A DNA stretch of 64,000 bases from Pirellulales bacterium (lineage in GTDB: Bacteria; Planctomycetota; Planctomycetia; Pirellulales; JADZDJ01). Made by a program: the position numbers and the translations under genes. This document shows positions 29,077 through 37,657 of the stretch, piece after piece. The stretch lies in contig JADZDJ010000278.1 of NCBI GenBank assembly GCA_020851115.1, forward strand, positions 1 through 64,000. The letters are read 5' to 3'. Within the stretch, counting starts at the first letter, position 1; each line of letters begins with the position of its first letter. The notes under the pieces are model-generated. The model ran no database searches and was not told the origin of the DNA. It was given only the letters and a program-made list of their open reading frames with translations.

Positions 29077-29973
29077 ATGTCATCTACTACGATTACCAGA
29101 AAACATACCGAACGATTGCGCGGAACAGAACCGATTTCGGATACGCTTAAACCAGCGCTTATCCCAGCGCGATATTTTGCCTGGAAGCCCTGGATCGAGC
29201 GACCGATGGCTGCGATTCTGCTGCTGCCAGCGGCAATGGTCATTGCGGCGTTGGTGATTCTCGTCCGCTGCACTTCTTCGGGACCGGCCATCTTTCGCCA
29301 ACAACGTGTGGGGCGAAATGGGCGAATCTTTACGATGTATAAAATCCGAACCATGCGGCAGGATGCCGAAACTCTCACCGGTGCCGTGTGGGCGCAGCAG
29401 GGCGATCCACGGATTACGACGGTGGGCCGCGTTTTGCGAAAGCTTCATTTGGATGAGTTTCCGCAACTCATCAACGTGCTTAAGGGAGATATGTCACTGA
29501 TCGGCCCACGCCCCGAACGCCCCGAGTTCACTCAGCGGCTCGGCATCGAAGTCCCCGGCTATCTCGATCGCTTGCAGGTGCTGCCCGGCATCACCGGACT
29601 GGCGCAAATTAACCTTCCCCCAGACACGGACATTGAAAGCGTGCGCCGCAAACTGCACCTCGACTTGCGCTATGTATCCGAGGCTAGTTTATTCCTCGAT
29701 CTGCGCATGTTCCTCTGCACGGCGACACGCATTGTCGGCGTTCCCGGCGATCTGGCGATGCGAAGCTTCGGCCTACGCCGCCCCGTGCCCCTGCATTTGG
29801 AACATGCTCAACAATTCCAGGTGCATCAGGGCGTTAACGGCGCAAATCATTATTCAACAAAGCGAGCAGCGATTCATCCTCACAACGGTCATTCCACCAA
29901 CGGCAGCGGGCATCTAGATGAGTCGACCGTCAACCGCGTCGTCGAGGCCATTTCTCAAACGGCGGATTCTTAG
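29077..29973 (+). CDS. Priming undecaprenyl-phosphate sugar-phosphate transferase
   Basis: Initiating enzyme of EPS repeat synthesis (bacterial sugar transferase family, WcaJ/PglC-type), 298 residues. It transfers a sugar phosphate from UDP-sugar to a polyprenyl phosphate. Seen: a single membrane segment near 45-67, then the catalytic domain with FRQQRVGRNGRIFTMYKIRTM, the conserved RKLHLDEFPQLINVLKGDMSLIGPRPERPEF, LPGITGLAQIN, and DLRYVSEASLFLDLRMF. This is the short monotopic form without the extra N-terminal helices of WbaP. The C-terminal tail after about residue 245 is unusual: His/Asn/Gly-rich (HPHNGHSTNGSGH). A GGAG ribosome site precedes the ATG. It is probably in the operon begun by exosortase. 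Confidence 0.9.
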   Translation: MSSTTITRKHTERLRGTEPISDTLKPALIPARYFAWKPWIERPMAAILLLPAAMVIAALVILVRCTSSGPAIFRQQRVGRNGRIFTMYKIRTMRQDAETLTGAVWAQQGDPRITTVGRVLRKLHLDEFPQLINVLKGDMSLIGPRPERPEFTQRLGIEVPGYLDRLQVLPGITGLAQINLPPDTDIESVRRKLHLDLRYVSEASLFLDLRMFLCTATRIVGVPGDLAMRSFGLRRPVPLHLEHAQQFQVHQGVNGANHYSTKRAAIHPHNGHSTNGSGHLDESTVNRVVEAISQTADS

Positions 29974-30028
29974 CGGGTGGGTGGATTCGCCAGTTTGTCC
30001 CTTGAACCTTACGCCACGCTGCCGGTAA

Positions 30029-30913
30029 ATGCTCAACGCTTTGACGATCGACGTGGAAGATTACTACCACGTGAGCGCTTTCGAGCAATACGTCGATCGA
30101 AATCGTTGGGATCAGTACGAAAGCCGAGTGGTTCCATCCACGCGGCGGCTGTTGGAAATCTTCGATCATCACCAAGTGCAAGCGACGTTTTTCGTGTTGG
30201 GCTGGGTCGCGCAGCGCCATCCGCAGCTCGTGAAGGACATTGCCGCGGCGGGACATGAAGTCGGCTCGCATACGTATTGGCATCGCTTGATCTATCAACA
30301 ATCGCCGGCAGAATTTCGTGAAGATTTGCGGCGGTCGCGCGATGTGCTGGAAGATATCCTTGGCGTTGCGGTCACGCTGTTTCGCGCGCCGAGCTTTTCG
30401 ATAACCGCGCAGTCTCTCTGGGCGTTGGAGGTACTCGTGGAAGAGGGATTTCAAGCCGACTCGAGTATTTTTCCCGTGCGCCGAGGTCGATATGGCATCG
30501 TGGGCGCGCCGCAATGCCTTTACCGGCTGCAAACGAAATCAGGCCCAATTTGCGAATTCCCTCCCTCCGTTCTGCGGATTGCTGGCAAGAATGTGCCGGT
30601 TTGCGGCGGAGGCTATTTCCGCTTGTACCCCGGCCTGGTCACGCACACCTGCCTGGCGAGGTTTAATCGGCAACACGCAATGCCGTTCGTCTTTTATTTG
30701 CATCCCTGGGAAATCGATCCTCAGCAGCCACGCTTGGGCGTCGGCACGGCGATCAATCGACTGCGCCATTATGTGAACCTGCGCCGAACCGAGAAAAAGT
30801 TCAACAACTTGCTCGAGCGATTCCAGTTCGGCACCGTATCGGCAGCGATCGCGGCTTCCAACTTTGATCCATTTGAACCGGCTTTGCTCAGCCGTGAACT
30901 GACCGCCGCATGA
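30029..30913 (+). CDS. Polysaccharide deacetylase of the exosortase-EPS type
   Basis: NodB-fold carbohydrate esterase of 294 residues. Seen: motif 1 LTIDVEDYYHV (Asp pair at the N-terminus), ATFFVLGWVAQRHP, motif 2 GHEVGSHTYWHRL (metal-binding His), FRAPSFSIT, and the C-terminal DUF3473-like FYLHPWEIDPQQPR. This architecture is that of the XrtA-system polysaccharide deacetylase, which probably removes acetyl groups from N-acetylated sugars of the polymer. No signal peptide is apparent, consistent with cytoplasmic action in this subfamily. It overlaps the next gene by four bases (ATGA). Confidence 0.9.
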   Translation: MLNALTIDVEDYYHVSAFEQYVDRNRWDQYESRVVPSTRRLLEIFDHHQVQATFFVLGWVAQRHPQLVKDIAAAGHEVGSHTYWHRLIYQQSPAEFREDLRRSRDVLEDILGVAVTLFRAPSFSITAQSLWALEVLVEEGFQADSSIFPVRRGRYGIVGAPQCLYRLQTKSGPICEFPPSVLRIAGKNVPVCGGGYFRLYPGLVTHTCLARFNRQHAMPFVFYLHPWEIDPQQPRLGVGTAINRLRHYVNLRRTEKKFNNLLERFQFGTVSAAIAASNFDPFEPALLSRELTAA

Positions 30914-32238
30914 TGCTTCACGAAACCATCTTGGTTGCAGGCAAAGCCGGTGAATCGCGCGGCGCGCTGCGTCCAAAGATTCTGTATCTCACTCATCGCG
31001 TTCCCTACCCGCCCAATCGCGGCGATCGGATTCGCTCGTACCACACACTGAAATATTTAGCCGAGCGGGCAACGGTCGATCTTGCGTGCCTGGCCGATGA
31101 GCCGGTCGAAGACGGGTCGATCGATGTGCTGGCGGGCTTGTGCCGCCGGGCCGCCATTGCGCCGCTGGGAAAACTCGACCGCTGGAGACGCGCGTTGGCG
31201 TCATTGGCGCGCGGCCGTTCGGCGACAGAAGGATTGTTCTATTGCCCTCAACTATTTCGCACGCTTGCCAAATGGTCCGTGGACACTCAGTACGACGCCG
31301 TCCTGGCGTTTTGCTCGAGCATGACCCCCTACTTAGATGCCGGTCGCCTTCCCGACATGCCGACCTTTGTCGATCTAGTCGATGTCGATAGCCAAAAGTG
31401 GTTCGATTATGCTGAATTAGCTCACTGGCCGAAGAGCTGGCTCTATCGACTTGAAGGACGCCGCGTGCGTCGGCTCGAGCAGCAGCTAGCAGCACGCTCG
31501 AATGCAGTCTTCGTCGTGAGTGAAAACGAAGCCAACGTGCTGCGCAGCTTTTGCCCAAACCGCGACATCCACTCTATTCCCAACGGAGTCGATCTCGATT
31601 ACTTCAAGCCCTCGCAATACAAACAAGAGCCAACCGATCCGGAATGTGTGTTTGTCGGCGCACTCGATTACCGCGCGAATATCGACGGCGTAACGTGGTT
31701 TTGCCGCGATGTTTGGCCACAAGTTCGAGCGAAACATCCAACCGCCCGATTGAAGTTGGTGGGCCGGTGCCCCTCCGATGCGGTTCGGCAATTGGCTAAA
31801 TTGCCCGGCGCCGATGTGGCCGCCGACGTGCCCGACGTTCGGCCGTATCTGCACTCGGCTCAGGTGGTGATCGCCCCGCTCCGCATCGCCCGCGGCGTAC
31901 AAAATAAGGTGCTCGAAGCGTTTGCCGCCGCCAAACCGGTGGTTGCGACTTCCGCGGCACTGGTTGGCATTCCGGCCACCGCAGGCGAGCACGTTTACCA
32001 GGCAGACGACCCGGCCCAGTGGCTGACGGCGCTTTCCGAGTTGTTTGCGCAGCCCGCTCGCCGGCAGCAACTGGCCGCTGCCGCTCGGCGATTTGCCGCG
32101 GCCCACTACGACTGGTCAACTTGCCTTTCGCCGCTCGAATCGATCCTTTCCCTCGCACCGCAATCGTGCAATACGGCCGACAGCAAACTGTTCGGTCGCT
32201 CCCCAATCTCAGCTCGTCGGCTGCCGCAGCCAACTTGA
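30910..32238 (+). CDS. XrtA/PEP-CTERM-type glycosyltransferase (GT4-like)
   Basis: GT-B glycosyltransferase of 442 residues. The segment ILYLTHRVPYPPNRGDRIRSYH near the start is the hallmark of the PEP-CTERM/XrtA-associated glycosyltransferase family. The C-terminal donor-binding half shows CVFVGALDYRANIDGVTWF, PTARLKLVGR, and APLRIARGVQNKVLEAFAAAKPVVAT. The glutamate in VLEAFAAAKPVV is the usual donor-binding position. Donor and acceptor are unknown. The start overlaps the deacetylase stop, and the ABC permease gene follows after 22 bases. Confidence 0.88.
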   Translation: MMLHETILVAGKAGESRGALRPKILYLTHRVPYPPNRGDRIRSYHTLKYLAERATVDLACLADEPVEDGSIDVLAGLCRRAAIAPLGKLDRWRRALASLARGRSATEGLFYCPQLFRTLAKWSVDTQYDAVLAFCSSMTPYLDAGRLPDMPTFVDLVDVDSQKWFDYAELAHWPKSWLYRLEGRRVRRLEQQLAARSNAVFVVSENEANVLRSFCPNRDIHSIPNGVDLDYFKPSQYKQEPTDPECVFVGALDYRANIDGVTWFCRDVWPQVRAKHPTARLKLVGRCPSDAVRQLAKLPGADVAADVPDVRPYLHSAQVVIAPLRIARGVQNKVLEAFAAAKPVVATSAALVGIPATAGEHVYQADDPAQWLTALSELFAQPARRQQLAAAARRFAAAHYDWSTCLSPLESILSLAPQSCNTADSKLFGRSPISARRLPQPT

Positions 32239-32260
32239 CAGCAATCCTCTGTCTAGCTCC

Positions 32261-33166
32261 ATGAGCATCGACCTGGAAACAACGCCCCTCCCTGCCGAAG
32301 CCGATCCCACGGCTCCGGTTGCGCACGAAAATGCACCCCCGGCTTCCCAGCACGTCACGATCATCGAGGCCCGGCCTGGCTGGAAATTTGTTGACTTCGC
32401 AGAATTGTGGCGGTATCGCGAATTGCTCTATTTCCTCGTCTGGCGCGATGTCAAAGTGCGTTATAAGCAAACGGTGCTGGGCGCGCTGTGGGCGATTCTG
32501 CAGCCGGTGGCCACGATGCTCGTCTTCAGTTTGTTTTTCGGGCGGATGGCGGAAATGCCGTCCGACCTGGTTCCCTATCCGCTGTTTGTGCTGGCCGGCC
32601 TCGTTCCCTGGACGTTTTTCTCCAACGCCCTCAGCCAGGCCGGCGGCAGCGTCGTCGGCAGCCAAAACCTAGTCACCAAGGTCTATTTTCCGCGGCTGTT
32701 CATTCCGCTGGGGGCAATCGGTGCCGGGCTGGTCGATTTTGCCATCGCCTTTGTGGTGCTGATTGTGCTGATGCTCGGTTACGGAGTGCTTCCTAGCGCT
32801 GGCATGCTACTCATGCCGCTGCTGACGCTCGATCTGATCGCGGCGGCCCTAGGGGTGGGCGTGCTGCTCTCGGCGTTGACGGTGGCCTACCGCGATTTTC
32901 GCCACGTCGTGCCGTTCATGGTGCAGTTGTGGATGTTCGCCACGCCCTGCATCTACATGAGCACGCAAACCTTCGGCCCGCGGTGGAATGCCATCCTGCC
33001 GCTGAACCCGGCCTTCGGCATTATTTCCAACATGCGAGCGGCGGTGCTGAGTAAGCCGCTCGATTTGTACTCGCTATCGATTTCGACGGCAGTAGCGCTG
33101 GCATTTTTGGTAATCGGCTGCATGTATTTCCGGCGCGTGGAGCGGTCGTTTGCGGATATTATTTAG
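32261..33166 (+). CDS. wzm: Polysaccharide ABC transporter permease (Wzm-like)
   Basis: ABC-2-type permease of about 301 residues that would move lipid-linked polysaccharide across the inner membrane. Seen: a cytoplasmic N-terminus with WRYRELLYFLVWRDVKVRYKQTVLGALWAILQP, the conserved entrance of the family, followed by about six transmembrane segments, and YFPRLFIPLGA. The chosen ATG at 32261 follows the previous gene; longer upstream starts would overlap that gene with unrelated sequence. Its ATPase partner is the gene at 35321, separated by a methyltransferase and an O-ligase-like gene. Confidence 0.9.
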   Translation: MSIDLETTPLPAEADPTAPVAHENAPPASQHVTIIEARPGWKFVDFAELWRYRELLYFLVWRDVKVRYKQTVLGALWAILQPVATMLVFSLFFGRMAEMPSDLVPYPLFVLAGLVPWTFFSNALSQAGGSVVGSQNLVTKVYFPRLFIPLGAIGAGLVDFAIAFVVLIVLMLGYGVLPSAGMLLMPLLTLDLIAAALGVGVLLSALTVAYRDFRHVVPFMVQLWMFATPCIYMSTQTFGPRWNAILPLNPAFGIISNMRAAVLSKPLDLYSLSISTAVALAFLVIGCMYFRRVERSFADII

Positions 33167-33178
33167 ACAGAACAAGGT

Positions 33179-34006
33179 TTGACGACCATCATTCAACACT
33201 CGTCGCCGTCTCGTCATCGCTCCGTGGAAGTGCGCACACCCCTTACAAACGAACTAAATCGGGTGTTCGACCAAAAATACGGCCCCGCCGAAAAGGCTGG
33301 CCCCAACGTACGGCTTTGGAAACGTGTCGGGTACTATACGCCCGATGAGCACTACGAAGCACTCGTCAGCACCTTAGTCAACGAAAAAACAGTATGGCTC
33401 GACGTAGGTTGTGGTCGCGGCCTGTTTCCGACGAACCTGAAATTGGCGGCGGAGTTGGCCGGTCGGTGTGCACGATTGGTCGGAATCGATCCGGACGATA
33501 CAATTCACAAAAATTCGCTCGTCCATGACTATGTTCAAGCCACCGTCGAGGATTTTACTACGGAAGAGTGCTTCACGCTGATCACTATGCGAATGGTGGC
33601 CGAACATATTTCCGACCCGCAAGCGGTGCTGACAAGTCTTCGCAGGCTACTCAGCCCCGGTGGCGTCGTCGTGCTCTTCACACCTTTCCGCTGGAGCCCC
33701 CTTTCCCTCGCGGCGCGCCTGCTTCCCCACCGCTTGCATCACCCTATTAAGCACCTGCTTTGGCGCACCCAAGAAGAAGACACGTTTCGAGTCGAGTACA
33801 AACTGAATACCAGGCGCCAATTGAGGCGGATATTTAGTCGCAACGACTTTGAAGAGGTTTCGTTTCAAAGGTTGGCGGATTGCGCCTCAACTTGGCGCTT
33901 TCCCAGGCTGCACCTTGTAGAGCTCGCTTTTTGTCGGGCAATTCAGCGGCTGGACTTGCCGTATCCTGAACACTGCATTTTGGCCGCCTTCCAGAAGAAG
34001 TCGTGA
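33179..34006 (+). CDS. Class I SAM-dependent methyltransferase
   Basis: A 275-residue methyltransferase. Seen: motif I VWLDVGCGRGLFPTNL (about 71-86), an acidic motif II region (RLVGIDPDDT), LITMRMVAEHISDPQAVLTSLRRLLSPGGVVVLFTPF (motif IV/post), and a C-terminal substrate-binding part. By context it may methylate a sugar or polymer end, which in ABC-exported polysaccharides can act as a chain-termination signal read by Wzt. That role is inference. It starts with TTG at 33179 and overlaps the next gene by four bases (GTGA). Confidence 0.85.
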   Translation: MTTIIQHSSPSRHRSVEVRTPLTNELNRVFDQKYGPAEKAGPNVRLWKRVGYYTPDEHYEALVSTLVNEKTVWLDVGCGRGLFPTNLKLAAELAGRCARLVGIDPDDTIHKNSLVHDYVQATVEDFTTEECFTLITMRMVAEHISDPQAVLTSLRRLLSPGGVVVLFTPFRWSPLSLAARLLPHRLHHPIKHLLWRTQEEDTFRVEYKLNTRRQLRRIFSRNDFEEVSFQRLADCASTWRFPRLHLVELAFCRAIQRLDLPYPEHCILAAFQKKS

Positions 34007-35310
34007 AGGGCCTGCTATTCACCTACGCTCTGACCTACGGCGGCGCACTGGCGTCGCTCGTGAATCCCTTCATTGGCCTGCTGATCTACGTCTGCTTTGC
34101 GATCATTAAGCCCGAATCGCTCTGGCACTATTCGGTTCCCGCAGGCAACTATAGCCGAATCGTGGCGGCTGCCCTTTTGGCGGGCTGGGCGTTTCAGGGG
34201 TTTGGCGATTGGAACTTCGGCCGGGCGCGAGTCGTCGTCTGGTCGCTGCTGGGGTTTATGGCTTGGTACATGCTGAGTGCCATTTTCGCGATCAATCAAG
34301 AAGTCGCCTGGGGCGATGTCGAAGCGAAAGGCAAGGTGGTGCTGCCGTTTCTCGTCGGCATCACGATCGTCCGCTCGCCGGCGCAGCTCAAGCAGCTCGC
34401 CTGGGTAATCATGCTCAGCCAGGGCTTTGTCGCCTACGAAGCCAACATGTCGTACCTTACCGGCGGCTTTAATTGGATTCGCGAAATTGGCTTCGGCGGC
34501 ATGGATAACAATTGCTGTGCCATCGCAATGGTCTGCGGAACCGGCTTCGCTTTCTTTCTGGGCCTGGCCGAAACGGGCTGGAAGCGCTGGCTGGCGTTTG
34601 CGGCAGCCGCATTCATGGCGCACGCCATCATGATCTCCAATTCCCGCGGCGGCATGTTGGCTCTGATGATCACCGGCGGTGCGTCGTTCGTACTGATTCG
34701 TAAGCAGCCGGTGCATTACGTATACCTGCTGCTGGCGGTCATCGTCGGTGTGCGGATGGCCGGTCCATCGGTCTGGGAACGGTTCAACACGACGTTTGCC
34801 GCCCAAGAAGACCGCGACGAGTCGGCTCAAAGTCGCATCGACCTGTGGAAAGTTTGCCTCCAAATCACCGCCAGCAATCCAATCTTTGGCATCGGGCCGA
34901 ACAATACGCCGCTGGTGACGCACGAGTACGGCTTCACAAAGGGCAAATCGCCCCACACGCTCTGGTTGCAAACAGCTTCGGACTTAGGGCTGCCCGGCAT
35001 TGCCATGCTGCTCACGTTCTACTTCTCGGCAATTCTGGGACTTTGGCGTCTGGCAAAAGAGTTCGATCCGCTCGCTCCAGAACTTGCCGATAGCTGCCGC
35101 ATGGTGATTGCCGCGCTGATAGGTTTCATGGTGGCCGCCCAGTTTGTTTCGCTCTTGGGGCTGGAGCTGCCGTTTTATGTGGCGCTTGTGGGGGCCGGAT
35201 ACTTGAAGTTTTCCGGCGCGCTGCTCGCGTCGTTCTCTGCTGCGCATTACGAAGAGCCGAACGAGATCGACACAGCGGCGGAGCACTCCTTGCTGGCTGC
35301 GACTTCATGA
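34003..35310 (+). CDS. O-antigen ligase-like membrane protein (exosortase-associated type)
   Basis: Polytopic membrane protein of 435 residues with about 10-12 hydrophobic segments. The N-terminus (NPFIGLLIYVCFAIIKPESLW) and the periplasmic loop with SQSRIDLWKVCL-like and FGIGPNNTPLVTHEYGF segments, with a conserved His in KSPHTLWLQTASDLGLPG, match the Wzy_C/O-antigen ligase superfamily. In particular they resemble the putative O-glycosylation ligase of exosortase-A loci. Function could be polymerase, ligase or protein glycosyltransferase. It begins with GTG at 34003 and overlaps the methyltransferase. Confidence 0.85.
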   Translation: MKGLLFTYALTYGGALASLVNPFIGLLIYVCFAIIKPESLWHYSVPAGNYSRIVAAALLAGWAFQGFGDWNFGRARVVVWSLLGFMAWYMLSAIFAINQEVAWGDVEAKGKVVLPFLVGITIVRSPAQLKQLAWVIMLSQGFVAYEANMSYLTGGFNWIREIGFGGMDNNCCAIAMVCGTGFAFFLGLAETGWKRWLAFAAAAFMAHAIMISNSRGGMLALMITGGASFVLIRKQPVHYVYLLLAVIVGVRMAGPSVWERFNTTFAAQEDRDESAQSRIDLWKVCLQITASNPIFGIGPNNTPLVTHEYGFTKGKSPHTLWLQTASDLGLPGIAMLLTFYFSAILGLWRLAKEFDPLAPELADSCRMVIAALIGFMVAAQFVSLLGLELPFYVALVGAGYLKFSGALLASFSAAHYEEPNEIDTAAEHSLLAATS

Positions 35311-35320
35311 AGTTCTTCTG

Positions 35321-36706
35321 ATGCCTCCTGCCATTCGTATCGAAGGGATCTCCAAACAGTACCGCATCGGCACGGCCCGCGGCGGCTATCGCACATTGCG
35401 CGAGTCGGTCAACGATAGCGCGGCTGCCCTGTGGCGGCGGGCGCACCGGTTGGCCCGCCGAAATGGCCATCTCAACGGCCACGCAAAGCTGCCCAGCGGC
35501 ACGCTGGCGCACGAGTCAAACGGCCACGCCGCCGGCCATCTCGCTGCGGCGTCAGCTCCGGGCAACCACAGCATGGAACAAAACGGGGCTACCCCCCCCG
35601 AGCGCCCCGGCACATTTTGGGCGCTCAAAGATGTCTCGTTCGATGTCGAGCACGGCGAAGTCGTCGGCATCATCGGTCGCAACGGAGCGGGCAAGAGCAC
35701 CCTACTCAAAATCCTCAGCCGCATCACGGAGCCGACGAAGGGCAAGATTACGCTCAACGGCCGCGTGGCGAGCCTCTTGGAAGTCGGCACGGGTTTCCAC
35801 CCCGAGCTCACCGGGCGCGAAAACATCTACTTGAACGGCGCCATCCTCGGCATGACGCGCCGCGAGATCTCCCGCAAGTTCGATGAGATCGTCGATTTTT
35901 CTGGGATCGAGAAATTTTTGGAAACACCCGTCAAGCGATACTCCAGCGGCATGCACGTCCGTCTGGCATTCGCCGTTGCGGCGCATTTGGACCCCGAAAT
36001 TCTTCTGATTGATGAAGTGATTGCCGTCGGCGACTATGAGTTTCAAAAGAAATGTCTCGGCAAAATGCGTGATGTAGCCAAGGGCGGTCGCACTGTACTG
36101 TTTGTCAGCCACAACATGGCCGCTGTTGAATCGCTCTGTGACCGAGGCGTTGAATTGGAGCGCAGTAGGATGATGATGACTGGAGATATCAGCTTGGTCA
36201 TAAACGATTATCGACGCCGACTACTCGACGGCAATGCCGGCTGCACAATTGATTTCTTGGACGCTCGTAATATCAAATCAGTTACCATCTACGACTTCGG
36301 CGGTGAACCAGCCGCCACCGTTCCAATCGGGCGAGACGTTGAAATACGCATCGTCTTTGGTCCCAATGCACATATTGCGTATCCGCGGATATTTGTTCAG
36401 TTTGACGACCTATTTGGGAGCCGGGCTTTAACAATCCAAACTCCCGCCAACGCTGATCCGATTGGAATGATTTGTGGTGAAACCGAAGCGGTTTGCTTAA
36501 TACGCGAATTGCCACTGGCGCCTGGGCAATATAACCTCTCGATCATGTTGATGGAGAACCGGCAGATATTGGAACAACGCCGTGACTGCCTGCGATTGAC
36601 CGTCGAAAACGCGGAAGTATTCGAAGAAGGTCGCGGCTTTGTTCGAGGAACATGCGTTGCGCGGTCATCGTGGTCATGTCGGCACGCTGCGAAGCCCACT
36701 TTGTAG
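35321..36706 (+). CDS. wzt: Polysaccharide ABC transporter ATPase with C-terminal domain (Wzt-like)
   Basis: ATPase of 461 residues. Seen: Walker A GRNGAGKST (119-127), signature YSSGM (207-211), Walker B ILLIDEV (227-233), and a switch His in FVSHNMAAVE. A C-terminal beta-rich domain (about 290-461) corresponds to the Wzt carbohydrate-binding domain that recognises the modified polymer end. The N-terminal half is interrupted before Walker A by about 55 residues of low-complexity His/Asn/Gly-rich sequence (RRNGHLNGHAK, HESNGHAAGH; residues 45-95), longer than usual for Wzt. Together with the permease at 32261 it forms an ABC exporter. Confidence 0.9.
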   Translation: MPPAIRIEGISKQYRIGTARGGYRTLRESVNDSAAALWRRAHRLARRNGHLNGHAKLPSGTLAHESNGHAAGHLAAASAPGNHSMEQNGATPPERPGTFWALKDVSFDVEHGEVVGIIGRNGAGKSTLLKILSRITEPTKGKITLNGRVASLLEVGTGFHPELTGRENIYLNGAILGMTRREISRKFDEIVDFSGIEKFLETPVKRYSSGMHVRLAFAVAAHLDPEILLIDEVIAVGDYEFQKKCLGKMRDVAKGGRTVLFVSHNMAAVESLCDRGVELERSRMMMTGDISLVINDYRRRLLDGNAGCTIDFLDARNIKSVTIYDFGGEPAATVPIGRDVEIRIVFGPNAHIAYPRIFVQFDDLFGSRALTIQTPANADPIGMICGETEAVCLIRELPLAPGQYNLSIMLMENRQILEQRRDCLRLTVENAEVFEEGRGFVRGTCVARSSWSCRHAAKPTL

Positions 36707-36733
36707 TTTCCGCCGCACGATAAACTTGACGTG

Positions 36734-37474
36734 ATGAAAAAGCTTATTAAGTTGATTGTTCAACGCCTTGGCTATGACATTCGACCGCTTCAAAAGCATA
36801 CGAGTACTAGGTTCGGCGAGTTGCTCAACCCACTTTACCTTTCTCAAATCTGCCAGCCGAAGACCGTAATTGACGTAGGAGTTGGGATCGGTACAGATTG
36901 GCTTTATGAATCCTTTCCTTCTGCACATTTTTTCCTTATCGAGCCATTGAAAGATTACGATGAATCAATACGAAAGATTGCGAATCAATACGAATGTGAA
37001 GTTTACAACTTCGCCGTCGGTGAGAAGGATGACATTTGTGAAATTAAAGTTGATCCAACCAATTTGCACTTAACTTCATTTAGTGAGCGGTGCGCACTTA
37101 CAGCGAAGTCATACAATCTTGAAAAGCGGACCGTAGCTGTTACCACACTCGACAATATCTATCAAGAAAGCAGGACGATTCGCACGCCAGTGCTGGTCAA
37201 AATTGACACGGAAGGACATGAGCTGCAAGTGTTAAAAGGTGCCGTCTCACTTCTTCAAATATGCGACACGGTCATTGCCGAAGTTTCCATTGCTCAACGG
37301 TTTCACAATGGCTATGTCTTTGAAGAGATAATCCGTTTCATGGAACAAAATGGCTTCTATTTATACTCCTTCTTGAGCATCCATCATGTGCCAGGAGAAC
37401 TGCGTCCACGTTTTGCCGACGTGATTTTTAAGCGTTCTATTATGACGAAAGGAACAACAGTGGAGTGTGCGTAG
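36734..37474 (+). CDS. FkbM-family methyltransferase
   Basis: SAM-dependent methyltransferase of about 246 residues. Seen: motif I TVIDVGVGIGTDWLYESFP (about 45-63), FLIEPLKDYDESIRKI, and the FkbM-typical LVKIDTEGHELQVLKGAVSLL with a downstream VIAEVSIAQRF. Probably O-methylates a sugar or a lipid-linked intermediate. The gene is visibly richer in A/T than its neighbours (many AAA, TTT, ATT codons), which suggests separate acquisition. The start is ATG at 36734, three bases after a GTG; both are possible. Confidence 0.83.
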   Translation: MKKLIKLIVQRLGYDIRPLQKHTSTRFGELLNPLYLSQICQPKTVIDVGVGIGTDWLYESFPSAHFFLIEPLKDYDESIRKIANQYECEVYNFAVGEKDDICEIKVDPTNLHLTSFSERCALTAKSYNLEKRTVAVTTLDNIYQESRTIRTPVLVKIDTEGHELQVLKGAVSLLQICDTVIAEVSIAQRFHNGYVFEEIIRFMEQNGFYLYSFLSIHHVPGELRPRFADVIFKRSIMTKGTTVECA

Positions 37475-37657
37475 TTCATGGGCGACTCCGCTCGCGTGTG
37501 GTACCTCGAAATATTAGCAGTCCCTTAATGGAAAATGTGGCCTTTTGACCCTACAAGTGACGGGTGAATCGAACATACGGAAAAATTATGCGACTGAAAG
37601 TTGTTCGAGTGGCTGCACCGACAGTGCTGTTCTCTCCATCGCAAAAAAATTAGTCCG

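Noticed and set aside
31486-32106. Minus-strand frame opposite the XrtA-type glycosyltransferase
   Set aside because: Shadow of a strongly supported plus-strand gene.
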